Assembly (NCBI RefSeq): GCF_002811955.1
Contig: NZ_NPEF01000057.1
Coordinates: 1-19,874, forward strand
Direction: 5' to 3'
Length of the DNA stretch: 19,874 bases
From: Leptospira ellisii
GTDB taxonomy: Bacteria; Spirochaetota; Leptospiria; Leptospirales; Leptospiraceae
Shown: positions 9,467 through 19,874 of the stretch, piece by piece
How positions within the stretch are numbered: the stretch's first letter is position 1
Layout of the letters: each line of letters begins with the position of its first letter
Notes under the pieces: generated by a model
The model's database searches: none
The model's input: the letters and a program-made list of their open reading frames with translations, nothing else
What the model was told of the DNA's origin: nothing
Position numbers and translations under genes: made by a program

Positions 9467-9471
9467 AAAAG

Positions 9472-9505
<34 letters not shown>

Positions 9506-9519
9506 GATTTGGAGGAATC

Positions 9520-10153
<634 letters not shown>

Positions 10154-10154
10154 C

Positions 10155-10919
10155 CTAAACGCGAAGGGAACTCAAGTCGTTCGCTCGAATGAGTTCCCTC
10201 GTAAAGTCGCTCTTCGGCTTTTTTAAAACTTCTTCCGACTTTCCGAAATCAACAAGTTTTCCTTTTTCTAATATTCCTATCTCATCGCAGAATCTTTCAG
10301 CCGTTCTTAAGCTGTGTGTGATCAAAAGTATCGTGATTTTTCTGTCTTGAGAGATTTTTTTGAGAAGATGTAGGATCTCATTCAGAAGGATTGGATCGAG
10401 CGCCCCTAACGCCTCATCCAAAAATAAAATTTTCGGCTCTGCAAGAACGGCTCTCAGAATAGCCGCTCTTTGTAGTTCACCGCCAGAAAATGTTAGAACA
10501 TTTCTACTCAAATTTTTTCCGTGAAGCTGAAAAGAGTGTAGGAGCTCCTGAAACGATGCTTCACCTCGTTGGGCGATCTCGCCACCGATGATTCGAAGCG
10601 GCTCTTTAAGAGCTTTTTCAAGAGACCAAGAAGGGTTAAAACTTGAAATCGCGTCCTGAAAAACCGGTTGTAAATAATGAACTGGAAGTTCGTTCCTTTT
10701 TTTTCCAAAGAAACGAATTGTTCCTGTTTCATAAATATTTTTTAACGTAGGAACTCCCAATAAACTTCGGAAAAGCGAAGTTTTTCCGGAACCGGAACGA
10801 CCCAAAATCCCTAAAATTCTACCTTCTACCACTTCAAATGAAATCGAATCCAAAATCGTGCGTTCTCCAAAGTGAAGATCTAATTTACGCACCTCTATTG
10901 CATATTCTTGATCATCCAT
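10155..10919 (-). CDS. ABC transporter ATP-binding protein, peptide/nickel (OppF/DppF-like) type
   Basis: Cytoplasmic ATPase of an import system. 254 residues. Walker A GRSGSGKT at 40-47, Q-loop Gln88 in [13 protein letters not shown] (the OppF/NikE pattern), signature FSGGE at 144-148, Walker B ILFLDEA at 164-170 and switch His202. The C-terminus is short and lacks a clear oligopeptide C-terminal extension. No permease, binding protein or second ATPase lies next to it, so its transporter partners must be elsewhere; the substrate is unknown. The start is ATG at 10919. Codons for LGVPTL contain the repeat word; a one-mismatch copy is at 10538-10548. Confidence 0.88.
   Translation of the reverse strand: MDDQEYAIEVRKLDLHFGERTILDSISFEVVEGRILGILGRSGSGKTSLFRSLLGVPTLKNIYETGTIRFFGKKRNELPVHYLQPVFQDAISSFNPSWSLEKALKEPLRIIGGEIAQRGEASFQELLHSFQLHGKNLSRNVLTFSGGELQRAAILRAVLAEPKILFLDEALGALDPILLNEILHLLKKISQDRKITILLITHSLRTAERFCDEIGILEKGKLVDFGKSEEVLKKPKSDFTRELIRANDLSSLRV
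10747..10757 (-). repeat. GGAGTTCCTAC word, genic copy
   Basis: Exact copy in the ABC ATPase gene, coding strand, codons for GVPT shortly after Walker A. Confidence 0.95.
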
Positions 10920-10967
10920 TATCCGCTCACTTCAATTCTTTTAAATATTGATAAATATTAGAGTTTA

Positions 10968-10978
10968 GTAGGAACTCC
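10968..10978 (-). repeat. GGAGTTCCTAC word, intergenic copy
   Basis: Exact copy in the 129-bp spacer between the divergent ABC ATPase and DUF1564 genes, next to a T/A-rich tract. Confidence 0.95.
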
Positions 10979-11048
10979 TTTTTTTAAAAATTCTCCCTTT
11001 TTTCTGCGTTTCCTGTTCATAAAGAATGAACGAAGAACCGGAAAAAGT

Positions 11049-11591
11049 ATGAGGACATTTCTATTAAATGCAGATCAAAGGATAAAATCCCCTTATGAAG
11101 ACGAAAAACGTGAAGTCGTTTCCCTACTCATAGCCGAAAAAAACCTTCGTCATTTAACCAAAGAAGAAAAGAAAATTTTTATCAAAAACCTCGCTCCTCT
11201 GATTCGAAAATACGAAAAATATCTGATTTCAGCGAATCGAATTAACGATAAGGCGGGAAAAATTCTCTACAATCGAGAACAAAGCCCTCTGAAAAAAATC
11301 AATTTGAGAATGAAAAACTCGGATTGGAATCTTCTCAGTGTCCTTGCTTCTGCCCACGGCGTTTCAAGATCATTTTTGATGAACTATATCCTTTGGCTTG
11401 ATGATTTGGGAGTTCACAATGCGATGATGGAAAGCGTTTTTAAGGAAACTTCCAACAAAATCGGCGCTTATCAATTTAGTTGGAGAATTCAATTCCAATC
11501 GAATCAGCTCATTCGGGGGTTGACAATAGAGCCTAACGTAATTTTCTTTTCGTCTTCTAAACGAGATCGAAAAAATTCTCTTCGTTTTTGA
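11049..11591 (+). CDS. DUF1564 family protein (Leptospira-specific family)
   Basis: 180 residues. The order matches what I recall of DUF1564: an N-terminal xxFLLNADxxI stretch, EVVSLLIAEKNLRHLTKEE, a lysine-rich middle with KAGKILYNREQ, then SVLASAHGVSRSFLMNYILWLDDLGVHN, and a C-terminal tract with SWRIQF. The central VSRSFLMNYILWL helix could belong to a ribbon-helix-helix-like fold, but no function is established. It is a paralogous family in Leptospira. The start ATG at 11049 has only a weak purine stretch upstream. It stands alone between a divergent ABC gene and mvaB. Confidence 0.8.
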   Translation: MRTFLLNADQRIKSPYEDEKREVVSLLIAEKNLRHLTKEEKKIFIKNLAPLIRKYEKYLISANRINDKAGKILYNREQSPLKKINLRMKNSDWNLLSVLASAHGVSRSFLMNYILWLDDLGVHNAMMESVFKETSNKIGAYQFSWRIQFQSNQLIRGLTIEPNVIFFSSSKRDRKNSLRF

Positions 11592-11624
11592 ATTCACTAG
11601 CTTGATCAGGCCGAAATATACTTC

Positions 11625-11635
11625 GTAGGAACTCC
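11625..11635 (-). repeat. GGAGTTCCTAC word, intergenic copy
   Basis: Exact copy in the 102-bp spacer between the DUF1564 gene and mvaB, opposite in orientation to both genes. Confidence 0.95.
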
Positions 11636-11693
11636 CCAAAATAAAGGATCTTACAGCAATATTTGAATTGCCCGTTTTCATAGAAATGATCCA

Positions 11694-12602
11694 ATGCAAA
11701 GGAGAATGGAAGTAAAAATCACCGAAGTTGGACCGAGAGACGGGCTTCAAAACGAAAAAAGACCCGTTTCGACAGAAATTAAAGTAGAATACATTCGCCT
11801 TTTAGTCAAGGCCGGATTGAAGCACATCGAAGCGACTTCTTTCGTCAAAAAGGATGCGATTCCTCAATTGGCAGATGCAGCAGAAGTATCGGCCCAATTA
11901 AATTGGAATCATTCGGTTCAATATTCCGCCTTAACACCGAATACCAAAGGGTATGAAGGAGCTAAAAAGGCTGGTTACAAAGAAGTGGCCGTTTTTACGG
12001 CCACATCCGAAACTTTTACGAAAAAAAATATAAATCGGACAATTTCAGAATCGATAGAAGGTTTTAAGGAGATATTTCGTTTAGCAAAGGAGGACGGGAT
12101 TCAAGTTAGGGGTTATGTTTCCACCGTAATCGATTGTCCTTACGAAGGTAGAATTAATCCGGAAAAGGTTTTGGAAATTTCTAAAACCCTTCTTGATCTA
12201 GGGGCGTATGAAATTTCTCTCGGTGAAACTATCGGCACAGGAGTTCCTACGGAGGTCGAACGTCTCTTGGAGCTTCTACTAAAGCATATTCCTGCAAATA
12301 AACTTGCTGGTCATTTTCACGATACCTACGGTATGGCGATCGCAAATGTCGAAAAGGCTTTTTCTATGGGAATTCGTTCATTCGATTCTTCTTCTGGAGG
12401 CTTAGGGGGTTGCCCATATGCTAAGGGGGCTGCAGGAAATTTAGCAACGGAAGATCTTGTTTATTTTCTAGAAAAGTCAGGAGTTCCTACCGGGATTCAA
12501 CCCGATCTGCTATGGGAAGCTTCTGCCTATATGGAGAAAGCTATTCTAAGGGAACTTCAATCTAGAACCTATTTAGCGACAAAGAAAAAAAAGGAAGCCT
12601 AA
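11694..12602 (+). CDS. mvaB: Hydroxymethylglutaryl-CoA lyase
   Basis: Cleaves HMG-CoA to acetyl-CoA and acetoacetate, the last step of leucine breakdown. 302 residues. HMGL-like TIM barrel motifs: EVGPRDGLQNE at 11-21, metal ligands in HFHDTYG (207-213), and the glycine-rich loop GGLGGCPYAKGAAGN (235-249) with catalytic Cys240. The start is unsure: ATG at 11694 gives MQRRMEV, while ATG at 11706 begins the conserved part but has its AAGGAG too close. Two repeat words lie in it (GTGVPTE and SGVPTG). It ends with an AAG-AAA-AAA-AAG run, a possible slippery site before the next gene. Fatty-acid and branched-chain amino acid use fits leptospiral metabolism. Confidence 0.92.
   Translation: MQRRMEVKITEVGPRDGLQNEKRPVSTEIKVEYIRLLVKAGLKHIEATSFVKKDAIPQLADAAEVSAQLNWNHSVQYSALTPNTKGYEGAKKAGYKEVAVFTATSETFTKKNINRTISESIEGFKEIFRLAKEDGIQVRGYVSTVIDCPYEGRINPEKVLEISKTLLDLGAYEISLGETIGTGVPTEVERLLELLLKHIPANKLAGHFHDTYGMAIANVEKAFSMGIRSFDSSSGGLGGCPYAKGAAGNLATEDLVYFLEKSGVPTGIQPDLLWEASAYMEKAILRELQSRTYLATKKKKEA
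12240..12250 (+). repeat. GGAGTTCCTAC word, genic copy
   Basis: Exact copy in mvaB, coding strand, codons for GVPT at a normally conserved glycine/proline loop. Confidence 0.95.
12480..12490 (+). repeat. GGAGTTCCTAC word, genic copy
   Basis: Second exact copy in mvaB, coding strand, codons GGA-GTT-CCT-ACC (GVPT), 240 bp after the first and in the same frame. Confidence 0.95.
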
Positions 12603-12607
12603 TATTT

Positions 12608-13591
<984 letters not shown>

Positions 13592-13603
13592 AGGAACTTC
13601 TTC

Positions 13604-13687
<84 letters not shown>

Positions 13688-13750
13688 GAAATACACGATA
13701 TTTTTCGAGTGTCATGGGTCAATCAAAAACGGACAAAAAAACTCCGATTC

Positions 13751-15037
<1,287 letters not shown>

Positions 15038-15065
15038 TCAAATTGATGCTTACTAAGATAACGTT

Positions 15066-16100
15066 TCATGATCGGAATTCGGAAAGGGGATTTTTCAAGG
15101 CGGATTCCAGCGTATTAACGACAAGAGCGTAGCCGCTCGCATTTTTAGGAACCCCCGAAAATAGTTCGTACAAATGATCGTAGGAACCCCCCGTCAAAAC
15201 TGGATCGGGGAATCCTTCCAGATAACCTTGAAAAACGAAACCGGTATAATAATTCAAATCGCGTAATAACGAAAAGTCGACGCAAAGATCGATTTTTCTT
15301 TTGCGGGAACTCCAAACATTGACGATCCAAGCCGTCTCTTCCAGAATTCGCTCGATATTTTCCCGCCACCTTCCCGAAAGGGAATCCAATCGAAGCGAAC
15401 GTTTTAAGGAATCCAAATCGAAGTTCAAAATCAACGCGTTCAAAATCCGAATGAAAGCGGTTGCGTCCTTTCGTTCGCCGAAAATCCGCGCGATCTCGCT
15501 CCCGTTTTTTTGATACAAAAGCGCAGAAAGAATTTCAATCTCGACGGGGGAAAGTAGGAACTCCTCGACAATGAAACGGAACAGATTCACGTTTCCCAAA
15601 ACCAATGTAAGCCGGTTGTCCAACGGAAGCACGGAAAGAATCTCGTCCAACTCCTCCAAAATTCGGAGCGTATTTTCCTTACCGGAAGCGCCGAGACTTT
15701 CGGCTCCGATTTGCATCACTTCCTTACGCGAAACGCTCCCCTTGCCGGTTTCCTTAAAAATTCTCCCGACATAAAAGATGTTCTGATTTTTCCTTTGATG
15801 CGAGAATCCGGCCATCCCCTTCACGGCTTGCACGGTCAGATCGATGCTCGGAGAAATTTCATTCCCGGAGGCGTCCCGAATCCTAAAAAGCGAAGCCGTG
15901 TCCGGAGCGGAAACCGTCTGTAAAAAAGTGGAACTATAATCGAATGCGGGTAGGAAGACTTCCGAATACCCTTTTTTTTTCAGAACACCCGATACGGTTT
16001 CAAGAAGGATTCTTCTGTCTTTACTGTCGTCTGGTCCGAGAAAGTGAAACCCGTCCGGGATCCATTTTTTCTGGCTGGGTTCTGGGAGATTCTGATTCAT
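15066..16100 (-). CDS. hisZ: ATP phosphoribosyltransferase regulatory subunit HisZ
   Basis: Catalytically inactive histidyl-tRNA synthetase paralogue that binds short-form HisG and mediates histidine feedback in the first step of histidine synthesis. 344 residues: the catalytic-core length without the anticodon-binding domain of HisS. Recognisable parts are PDGFHFLGPDDSKDRR at the start, VGRIFKETGKGSVSRKEVMQIG, DLNYYTGFVFQGYLEGF and TGGSYDHL. A truncated HisS is less likely given the lost HisS motifs. hisZ next to purA is a common arrangement in other bacteria. hisG is not in the window. Codons for EEFLLS hold the repeat word. Confidence 0.9.
   Translation of the reverse strand: MNQNLPEPSQKKWIPDGFHFLGPDDSKDRRILLETVSGVLKKKGYSEVFLPAFDYSSTFLQTVSAPDTASLFRIRDASGNEISPSIDLTVQAVKGMAGFSHQRKNQNIFYVGRIFKETGKGSVSRKEVMQIGAESLGASGKENTLRILEELDEILSVLPLDNRLTLVLGNVNLFRFIVEEFLLSPVEIEILSALLYQKNGSEIARIFGERKDATAFIRILNALILNFDLDSLKRSLRLDSLSGRWRENIERILEETAWIVNVWSSRKRKIDLCVDFSLLRDLNYYTGFVFQGYLEGFPDPVLTGGSYDHLYELFSGVPKNASGYALVVNTLESALKNPLSEFRS
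15554..15564 (-). repeat. GGAGTTCCTAC word, genic copy
   Basis: Exact copy in hisZ, coding strand, frame GAG-TTC-CTA (EFL). Confidence 0.95.
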
Positions 16101-16449
<349 letters not shown>

Positions 16450-18462
16450 ATGGCCGAGAAAGAGTCCAGCGTAGGTAAATGGCAGAAGGAATTTTTCGAG
16501 AATATTCATTTGTTCAAACTCTCCGGCATGACGGAAGAAGGGGCGAAAAAGATTCTTCAGAAGTTTTTGTATCTTTCATCGGTGACCGCGATGCCTCCGG
16601 TAATGGACGTTTTTAAGGATCCGCAGCTTTTGGAAACCGTTGGAGTTTATACTTCTCCGGAACAAAGATCGCGGGAATTTATGATGGAATTCCTTTCCCC
16701 GATTATGAAACAATTTACGGTGGAAGGGATAGACAATCTCAAGGCGGTCCAACCTCTGATCGGCAAATATCCGATCACCCTGATCTCCAACCACTTGTCG
16801 CATCTCGACGCTCCTGCGATCTTTCATCAGCTTTATAATTGTTCCCCGGAAGGGAAGTCGATCGCGGAACAACTGGTCTTTATCGCTGGAAGACTGGCTT
16901 ACGAACCGGATTTTACGAGATTAGGCCTTTATATGTTCGGAACGCTTCTCGTATGTTCCAAAAGGGATATGGCGGATAACCCGAGTTTGTCGGACGTAAT
17001 GACCAAGATCAACATGCGGGCCTTTCGACATTCGCAAAAACTCCAGTCGGAAGGAAAGATCATCGCGATCTTTCCGGAAGGAACCCGGTCCCGGGACGGA
17101 CGTCTGATGCCGTTCGTGGAAACCGTATATCACTACGTGGCCAACAAGGTAATCATTCCGATTTCTCTCGAAAAAACGGATAAGATCCTCCCGACTACGA
17201 GTCTTCTTTTTAATCAGGTGAACGGGAAACTCGTGATCGGCAAACCGGTATTAGTCGGAGAATTGAACCGCAAACAGATGGAGACGTTTCCGAAAGAGGT
17301 GGAGCAGCTTCAATTTCCGGAACACGGCGATAAGAAACAATTCCTTATCGACAATCTGGCCTTGCTCGTTGGTTCCAATCTGAACAAACATCAACACGGA
17401 ACGTATCGGAATCTCTATAAGGGCGACATTCCCGGAAAGAATATCCTGATCAAAATGCCGAAAGAACCCGAGGAAAAGATCGTTGTGATCGGAGCGAGCA
17501 GCATGTCGATCGCCGTCGCGACTTTACTCGCCAACAAGGACGTGTTGGTTTATCTCTATCATCCCGACCAGACGTATACGGAACAATGCAACACGGAAAG
17601 AAGGGAACTTAAGTATTATCCTCTTTATAAACTTCCGCCGAATTTGATCTTTACTTCCGATCCCGAGGTCTTAAAAACGGCGACTCTGTTCATTCAAGGA
17701 ACCAACCCTTGGGAATTGATCAACGTATATCCGGAAATTCAACCGTTTCTCAACCGGAATAAGGCCCCTTTCTTCAACGTGGTCAAAGGATTTACGAGCA
17801 CCGGTTTGATTCTCGACGAAGTACAGACTGCTTTCGGATTAGAGGACGATCGTCTCGGAGTGATCGCAGGGGCTTGTTATCCGGATCAGATTATGGAAAG
17901 AAAAATTTCCGGATTCGAAATCGCGGCTTCGAATGCGAGTCTGATTCCGCGGGTTCAGAAATTATTTACCACAGGGTACGTATTTCCACGACCGGCGAAG
18001 ATTCCCACCGACATCAAAGGAGTTCAATTAGGCGGAGCTCTCAAAACCATTTACGCTTTGGCGATGGGAATCGTGGAAGGTTATTTTACGCAAACCTTGG
18101 GTGGGAACGTGGACAATTCCCTCTTTCATCTTTCGAATCGTTTCTTTAGCGAGATGACCGAAATCGGTACGAAAATGGGAGGACAACCGGAAACGTTCCA
18201 GGGACTTTCCGGGCTTACCGACTTTATGCTTTCCTGTTTCGGAACGGATGCCAAGGATCGGAAGACAGGATACGATATCGCGTACGGTTCGCCTTCGGAA
18301 AGAATGTCCAACGGATTTTACGGTCTTAAGGTTATGCCGAATTTGATGAAGATTACCCCCGAGAACACCCCCGTTCTCGCGGCCGCTTATGAAATCGTAA
18401 TCAACAAAAAGAATATGAATCAGATCATCGAAATGATGGAAAGCAGACTCGCAAGAGTGTAA
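16450..18462 (+). CDS. Fused glycerolipid acyltransferase / glycerol-3-phosphate dehydrogenase-like protein
   Basis: 670 residues. The N-terminal half is a PlsC/PlsB-type acyltransferase: NHLSHLD at 114-120 is the catalytic HX4D motif and FPEGTRS at 208-214 the phosphate-binding motif. From about 343 the C-terminal half resembles NAD(P)-dependent glycerol-3-phosphate dehydrogenase (GpsA): a Rossmann start IVVIGASSMSIAVA, YYPLYKLPPNL, VVKGF, the catalytic-lysine segment GGALKTIYALAMG (Lys532), and GLSGLTDFMLSCFG. The Rossmann glycines are replaced (GASSMS rather than GxGxxG), and the usual GP(S/T)FAxE segment reads GACYPDQIME, so cofactor use is uncertain. If both halves work, one protein would reduce DHAP to glycerol-3-phosphate and acylate it. 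The start is ATG 16450 with AGGAAGG upstream; TTG 16447 directly before it is possible. Confidence 0.87.
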   Translation: MAEKESSVGKWQKEFFENIHLFKLSGMTEEGAKKILQKFLYLSSVTAMPPVMDVFKDPQLLETVGVYTSPEQRSREFMMEFLSPIMKQFTVEGIDNLKAVQPLIGKYPITLISNHLSHLDAPAIFHQLYNCSPEGKSIAEQLVFIAGRLAYEPDFTRLGLYMFGTLLVCSKRDMADNPSLSDVMTKINMRAFRHSQKLQSEGKIIAIFPEGTRSRDGRLMPFVETVYHYVANKVIIPISLEKTDKILPTTSLLFNQVNGKLVIGKPVLVGELNRKQMETFPKEVEQLQFPEHGDKKQFLIDNLALLVGSNLNKHQHGTYRNLYKGDIPGKNILIKMPKEPEEKIVVIGASSMSIAVATLLANKDVLVYLYHPDQTYTEQCNTERRELKYYPLYKLPPNLIFTSDPEVLKTATLFIQGTNPWELINVYPEIQPFLNRNKAPFFNVVKGFTSTGLILDEVQTAFGLEDDRLGVIAGACYPDQIMERKISGFEIAASNASLIPRVQKLFTTGYVFPRPAKIPTDIKGVQLGGALKTIYALAMGIVEGYFTQTLGGNVDNSLFHLSNRFFSEMTEIGTKMGGQPETFQGLSGLTDFMLSCFGTDAKDRKTGYDIAYGSPSERMSNGFYGLKVMPNLMKITPENTPVLAAAYEIVINKKNMNQIIEMMESRLARV

Positions 18463-18532
18463 AAAAGAGAACGCGGTGAAAGCCCGACCAACAGGAACCG
18501 TAAACCGTACAGTCAGTTACGTCGCATTGTGC

Positions 18533-18543
18533 GTAGGAACTCC
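18533..18543 (-). repeat. GGAGTTCCTAC word, intergenic copy
   Basis: Exact copy directly before and partly within the terminator stem. It is part of a 19-bp direct repeat (18532-18550). Confidence 0.95.
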
Positions 18544-18569
18544 CCGTTTTTCAACGGGGAATTTTCTTT
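18541..18569 (+). terminator. Probable rho-independent terminator after the fusion gene
   Basis: Perfect 8-bp stem TCCCCGTT / AACGGGGA with a four-base loop (18541-18560), followed by ATTTTCTTT. It lies about 80 bp after the fusion gene stop. The left arm is built partly from the end of a repeat-word copy (18533-18543). Confidence 0.65.
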
Positions 18570-18736
18570 GTTCGATCTATGAAAGATCTTCGCGTACCGG
18601 AGACTATGATCCATGTTCTCCTTGTAAAAGAAATCGGTGAATGAGTTCCTACGATATATCCTTTGTAAACAGTAAATACCTCTTTTCATTTATGAATCAA
18701 GAAACGAGAAGTGATTCACTTTAAAAACTTTGGAAC

Positions 18737-18747
18737 GTAGGAACTCC
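18737..18747 (-). repeat. GGAGTTCCTAC word, intergenic copy
   Basis: Exact copy, second half of the 19-bp direct repeat (18736-18754). It lacks the hairpin found at the first copy. Confidence 0.95.
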
Positions 18748-18966
18748 CCGTTTTAACATCCGAAAACCTTTCCATGTCGAATAAGTGTCGGCTCAGTCGG
18801 TCATTTTTACATTCACCGACCGAATTTCACTTCACATATTACCAAAATCAAAAGTGACGCCCGATTAATAACTAACGATTATATACTTATAACTAGAAAA
18901 GACTGCTCGAGGAATTCGGTGTAGATTCTCTGTTAAATAAGAGTCTTTTACTCTTCATTCAGAGTT

Positions 18967-19827
18967 ATGAAACGACTGCAATTCCATGGTTCCAATTCGC
19001 GCACAAACCTCGGCAGAGAGATATGTCATTTTTTATTCTTATGCTGGGTATCTTTTTCATTCTCCCAATGTCAATATAAGCCGAAAGATAGTGGCGATAT
19101 ACTAGGTTTAATCGGCTCCGGTTACGCCGTAGCAACCCCTATAACGGGTGGAATCGAACCTCCGCCGACAATTCCGGCTCCGCCAGTGCCCATAAACGGG
19201 GTTTGGTTAAACGAAGCATACTTGAAAGCGCCTAACGTAACTGGAAGTACCTATTTCGGCAATAGCATCGCAGTCTCTGGGGACACGATGGTCATAGGCT
19301 CTTATCGCGAAAACAGCAATCAAATTGGCCCGACAAACGGTCCCGGCGCAAGCGCCGATCAAAGTCTTTTTGCAGCAGGAGCAGCATACGTTTTTAGAAA
19401 GGTAGCCGGGAACTGGATCCAAGAAGCGTATCTCAAAGCCTCCAACCCGGGAATAAGCGATTTTTTCGGCACAAGCGTCGCCATTTCTGGAGACACCATC
19501 GTTGTAGGAGCACCTTCGAACGGTGGCTCCGGTTCCATTTACGTTTTTCAAAGAGTAGGAACTACTTGGTCGGAACAAGCCTTCCTAAAAGCCTCCAACT
19601 GGGATGCAGGTGATCAATTCGGTATTTCAGTTTCCATCGACGGGGACGTAATCGCAATCGGCGCATATTGGGAAAACAGTTCCCAAAATACCGTGACCAA
19701 CGGAACCACCGCAAGCGCCGATAATAGTATGAGCGACGCCGGAGCCGCTTATGTCTTTCGAAGAACGGCCGGAGTCTGGAACCAGGAAGCCTATCTCAAA
19801 GCCACGAACGCGGCGACGAACGACTAA
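18967..19827 (+). CDS. FG-GAP (integrin-alpha-like) repeat lipoprotein, interrupted by in-frame stop
   Basis: Probable surface or outer-membrane lipoprotein. A hydrophobic leader at about 21-34 ends FSFSQC, so Cys35 is a plausible lipidation site; a proline-rich linker (about 63-76) follows. Then come repeats beginning (E/Q)A(Y/F)LKA at about residues 83, 153, 204 and 274, each with FGxS(I/V)xxxGD and VFxR, typical FG-GAP beta-propeller blades. Spacing is 70, 51 and 70 residues; the longer units carry an extra loop with NGxxASAD. The frame stops at TAA 19825-19827 in the middle of the fourth visible blade while the homologous reading continues. The protein is either truncated or the gene is a pseudogene. 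The start ATG 18967 lacks a strong ribosome binding site. Confidence 0.82.
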   Translation: MKRLQFHGSNSRTNLGREICHFLFLCWVSFSFSQCQYKPKDSGDILGLIGSGYAVATPITGGIEPPPTIPAPPVPINGVWLNEAYLKAPNVTGSTYFGNSIAVSGDTMVIGSYRENSNQIGPTNGPGASADQSLFAAGAAYVFRKVAGNWIQEAYLKASNPGISDFFGTSVAISGDTIVVGAPSNGGSGSIYVFQRVGTTWSEQAFLKASNWDAGDQFGISVSIDGDVIAIGAYWENSSQNTVTNGTTASADNSMSDAGAAYVFRRTAGVWNQEAYLKATNAATND

Positions 19828-19874
19828 TTCGGCAAGGCACTCTCCATTTCCGGAGATACGGTCGTGATCGGAGC
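19828..19874 (+). pseudogene. In-frame continuation of the FG-GAP gene past the TAA
   Basis: The same frame directly after the stop reads FGKALSISGDTVVIGA, a good match to the FG-GAP blade core seen at the equivalent place in the earlier units (FGxSxxxSGDTxVxG). It runs off the right edge, so the total length of the broken part is unknown. Confidence 0.75.

Larger units (their letters stand above)
18463..18966. other. Repeat-bearing intergenic region
   Basis: About 500 bp between the fusion gene and the FG-GAP gene. It holds the terminator, two exact repeat words within a 19-bp direct repeat, and a 10/11 match at 18642-18652. TATACT at 18882-18887 is a possible -10 box for the downstream gene, without a clear -35. 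The last 100 bp are AT-rich. I see no credible gene. Confidence 0.55.

Noticed and set aside
11026..11052. Eight-residue mini-frame overlapping the DUF1564 start by ATGA
   Set aside because: Too short to judge; no ribosome binding site or conserved pattern supports a leader peptide.

Overview
The window looks like chromosome of a Leptospira species, probably from the pathogenic clade, with GC in the mid-40s % by eye. The evidence is a DUF1564-family protein (a family I know only from Leptospira), an FG-GAP repeat lipoprotein with a spirochaete-style lipobox, several TTG starts, and the gene content itself. The species assignment is inference; no rRNA or other marker is present.

Layout: (1) 1-3060, minus strand, a probable redox operon: lipoprotein di-heme cytochrome c peroxidase, small cupredoxin, small c-type cytochrome, then a methyl-accepting chemotaxis protein that runs off the left edge. 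(2) 3061-3443, a gene-free spacer with three copies of an 11-bp word. (3) 3444-8364, minus strand, a tightly packed, mostly overlapping run: ccmA-ccmB-ccmC (haem export/handling for cytochrome c maturation), a REC-PP2C response regulator phosphatase, then purC-purS-purQ. (4) 8378-10153, plus strand: a TPR protein and a small secreted protein, convergent with a peptide/nickel-type ABC ATPase (10155-10919). (5) 11049-13534, plus strand: DUF1564 protein, HMG-CoA lyase, and a TIGR02757/DUF2400 protein whose start is problematic. (6) 13513-16100, minus strand: hisZ, purA, tRNA-Lys(UUU), tRNA-Glu(UUC). (7) 16450-18462, plus strand: a fused acyltransferase/glycerol-3-phosphate dehydrogenase. (8) 18463-18966, a repeat-bearing spacer, then a FG-GAP lipoprotein gene interrupted by an in-frame stop just before the right edge.

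Functional links: the ccm genes could serve the two c-type cytochromes encoded 4 kb away. purC, purS, purQ and purA are purine-pathway genes, and hisZ regulates histidine synthesis, which shares PRPP and AICAR with purine synthesis. The acyltransferase-dehydrogenase fusion would make and acylate glycerol-3-phosphate, the first committed steps of phospholipid synthesis.

The strongest unexplained signal is the word GGAGTTCCTAC (reverse complement GTAGGAACTCC). I count 18 exact copies plus about ten near matches, against about 0.01 expected by chance. It occurs in spacers and inside conserved genes, in all three reading frames. Ten of eleven genic copies read GGAGTTCCTAC on the coding strand. 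No flanking homology is shared, so it behaves like a selected short DNA or RNA word rather than a mobile repeat.
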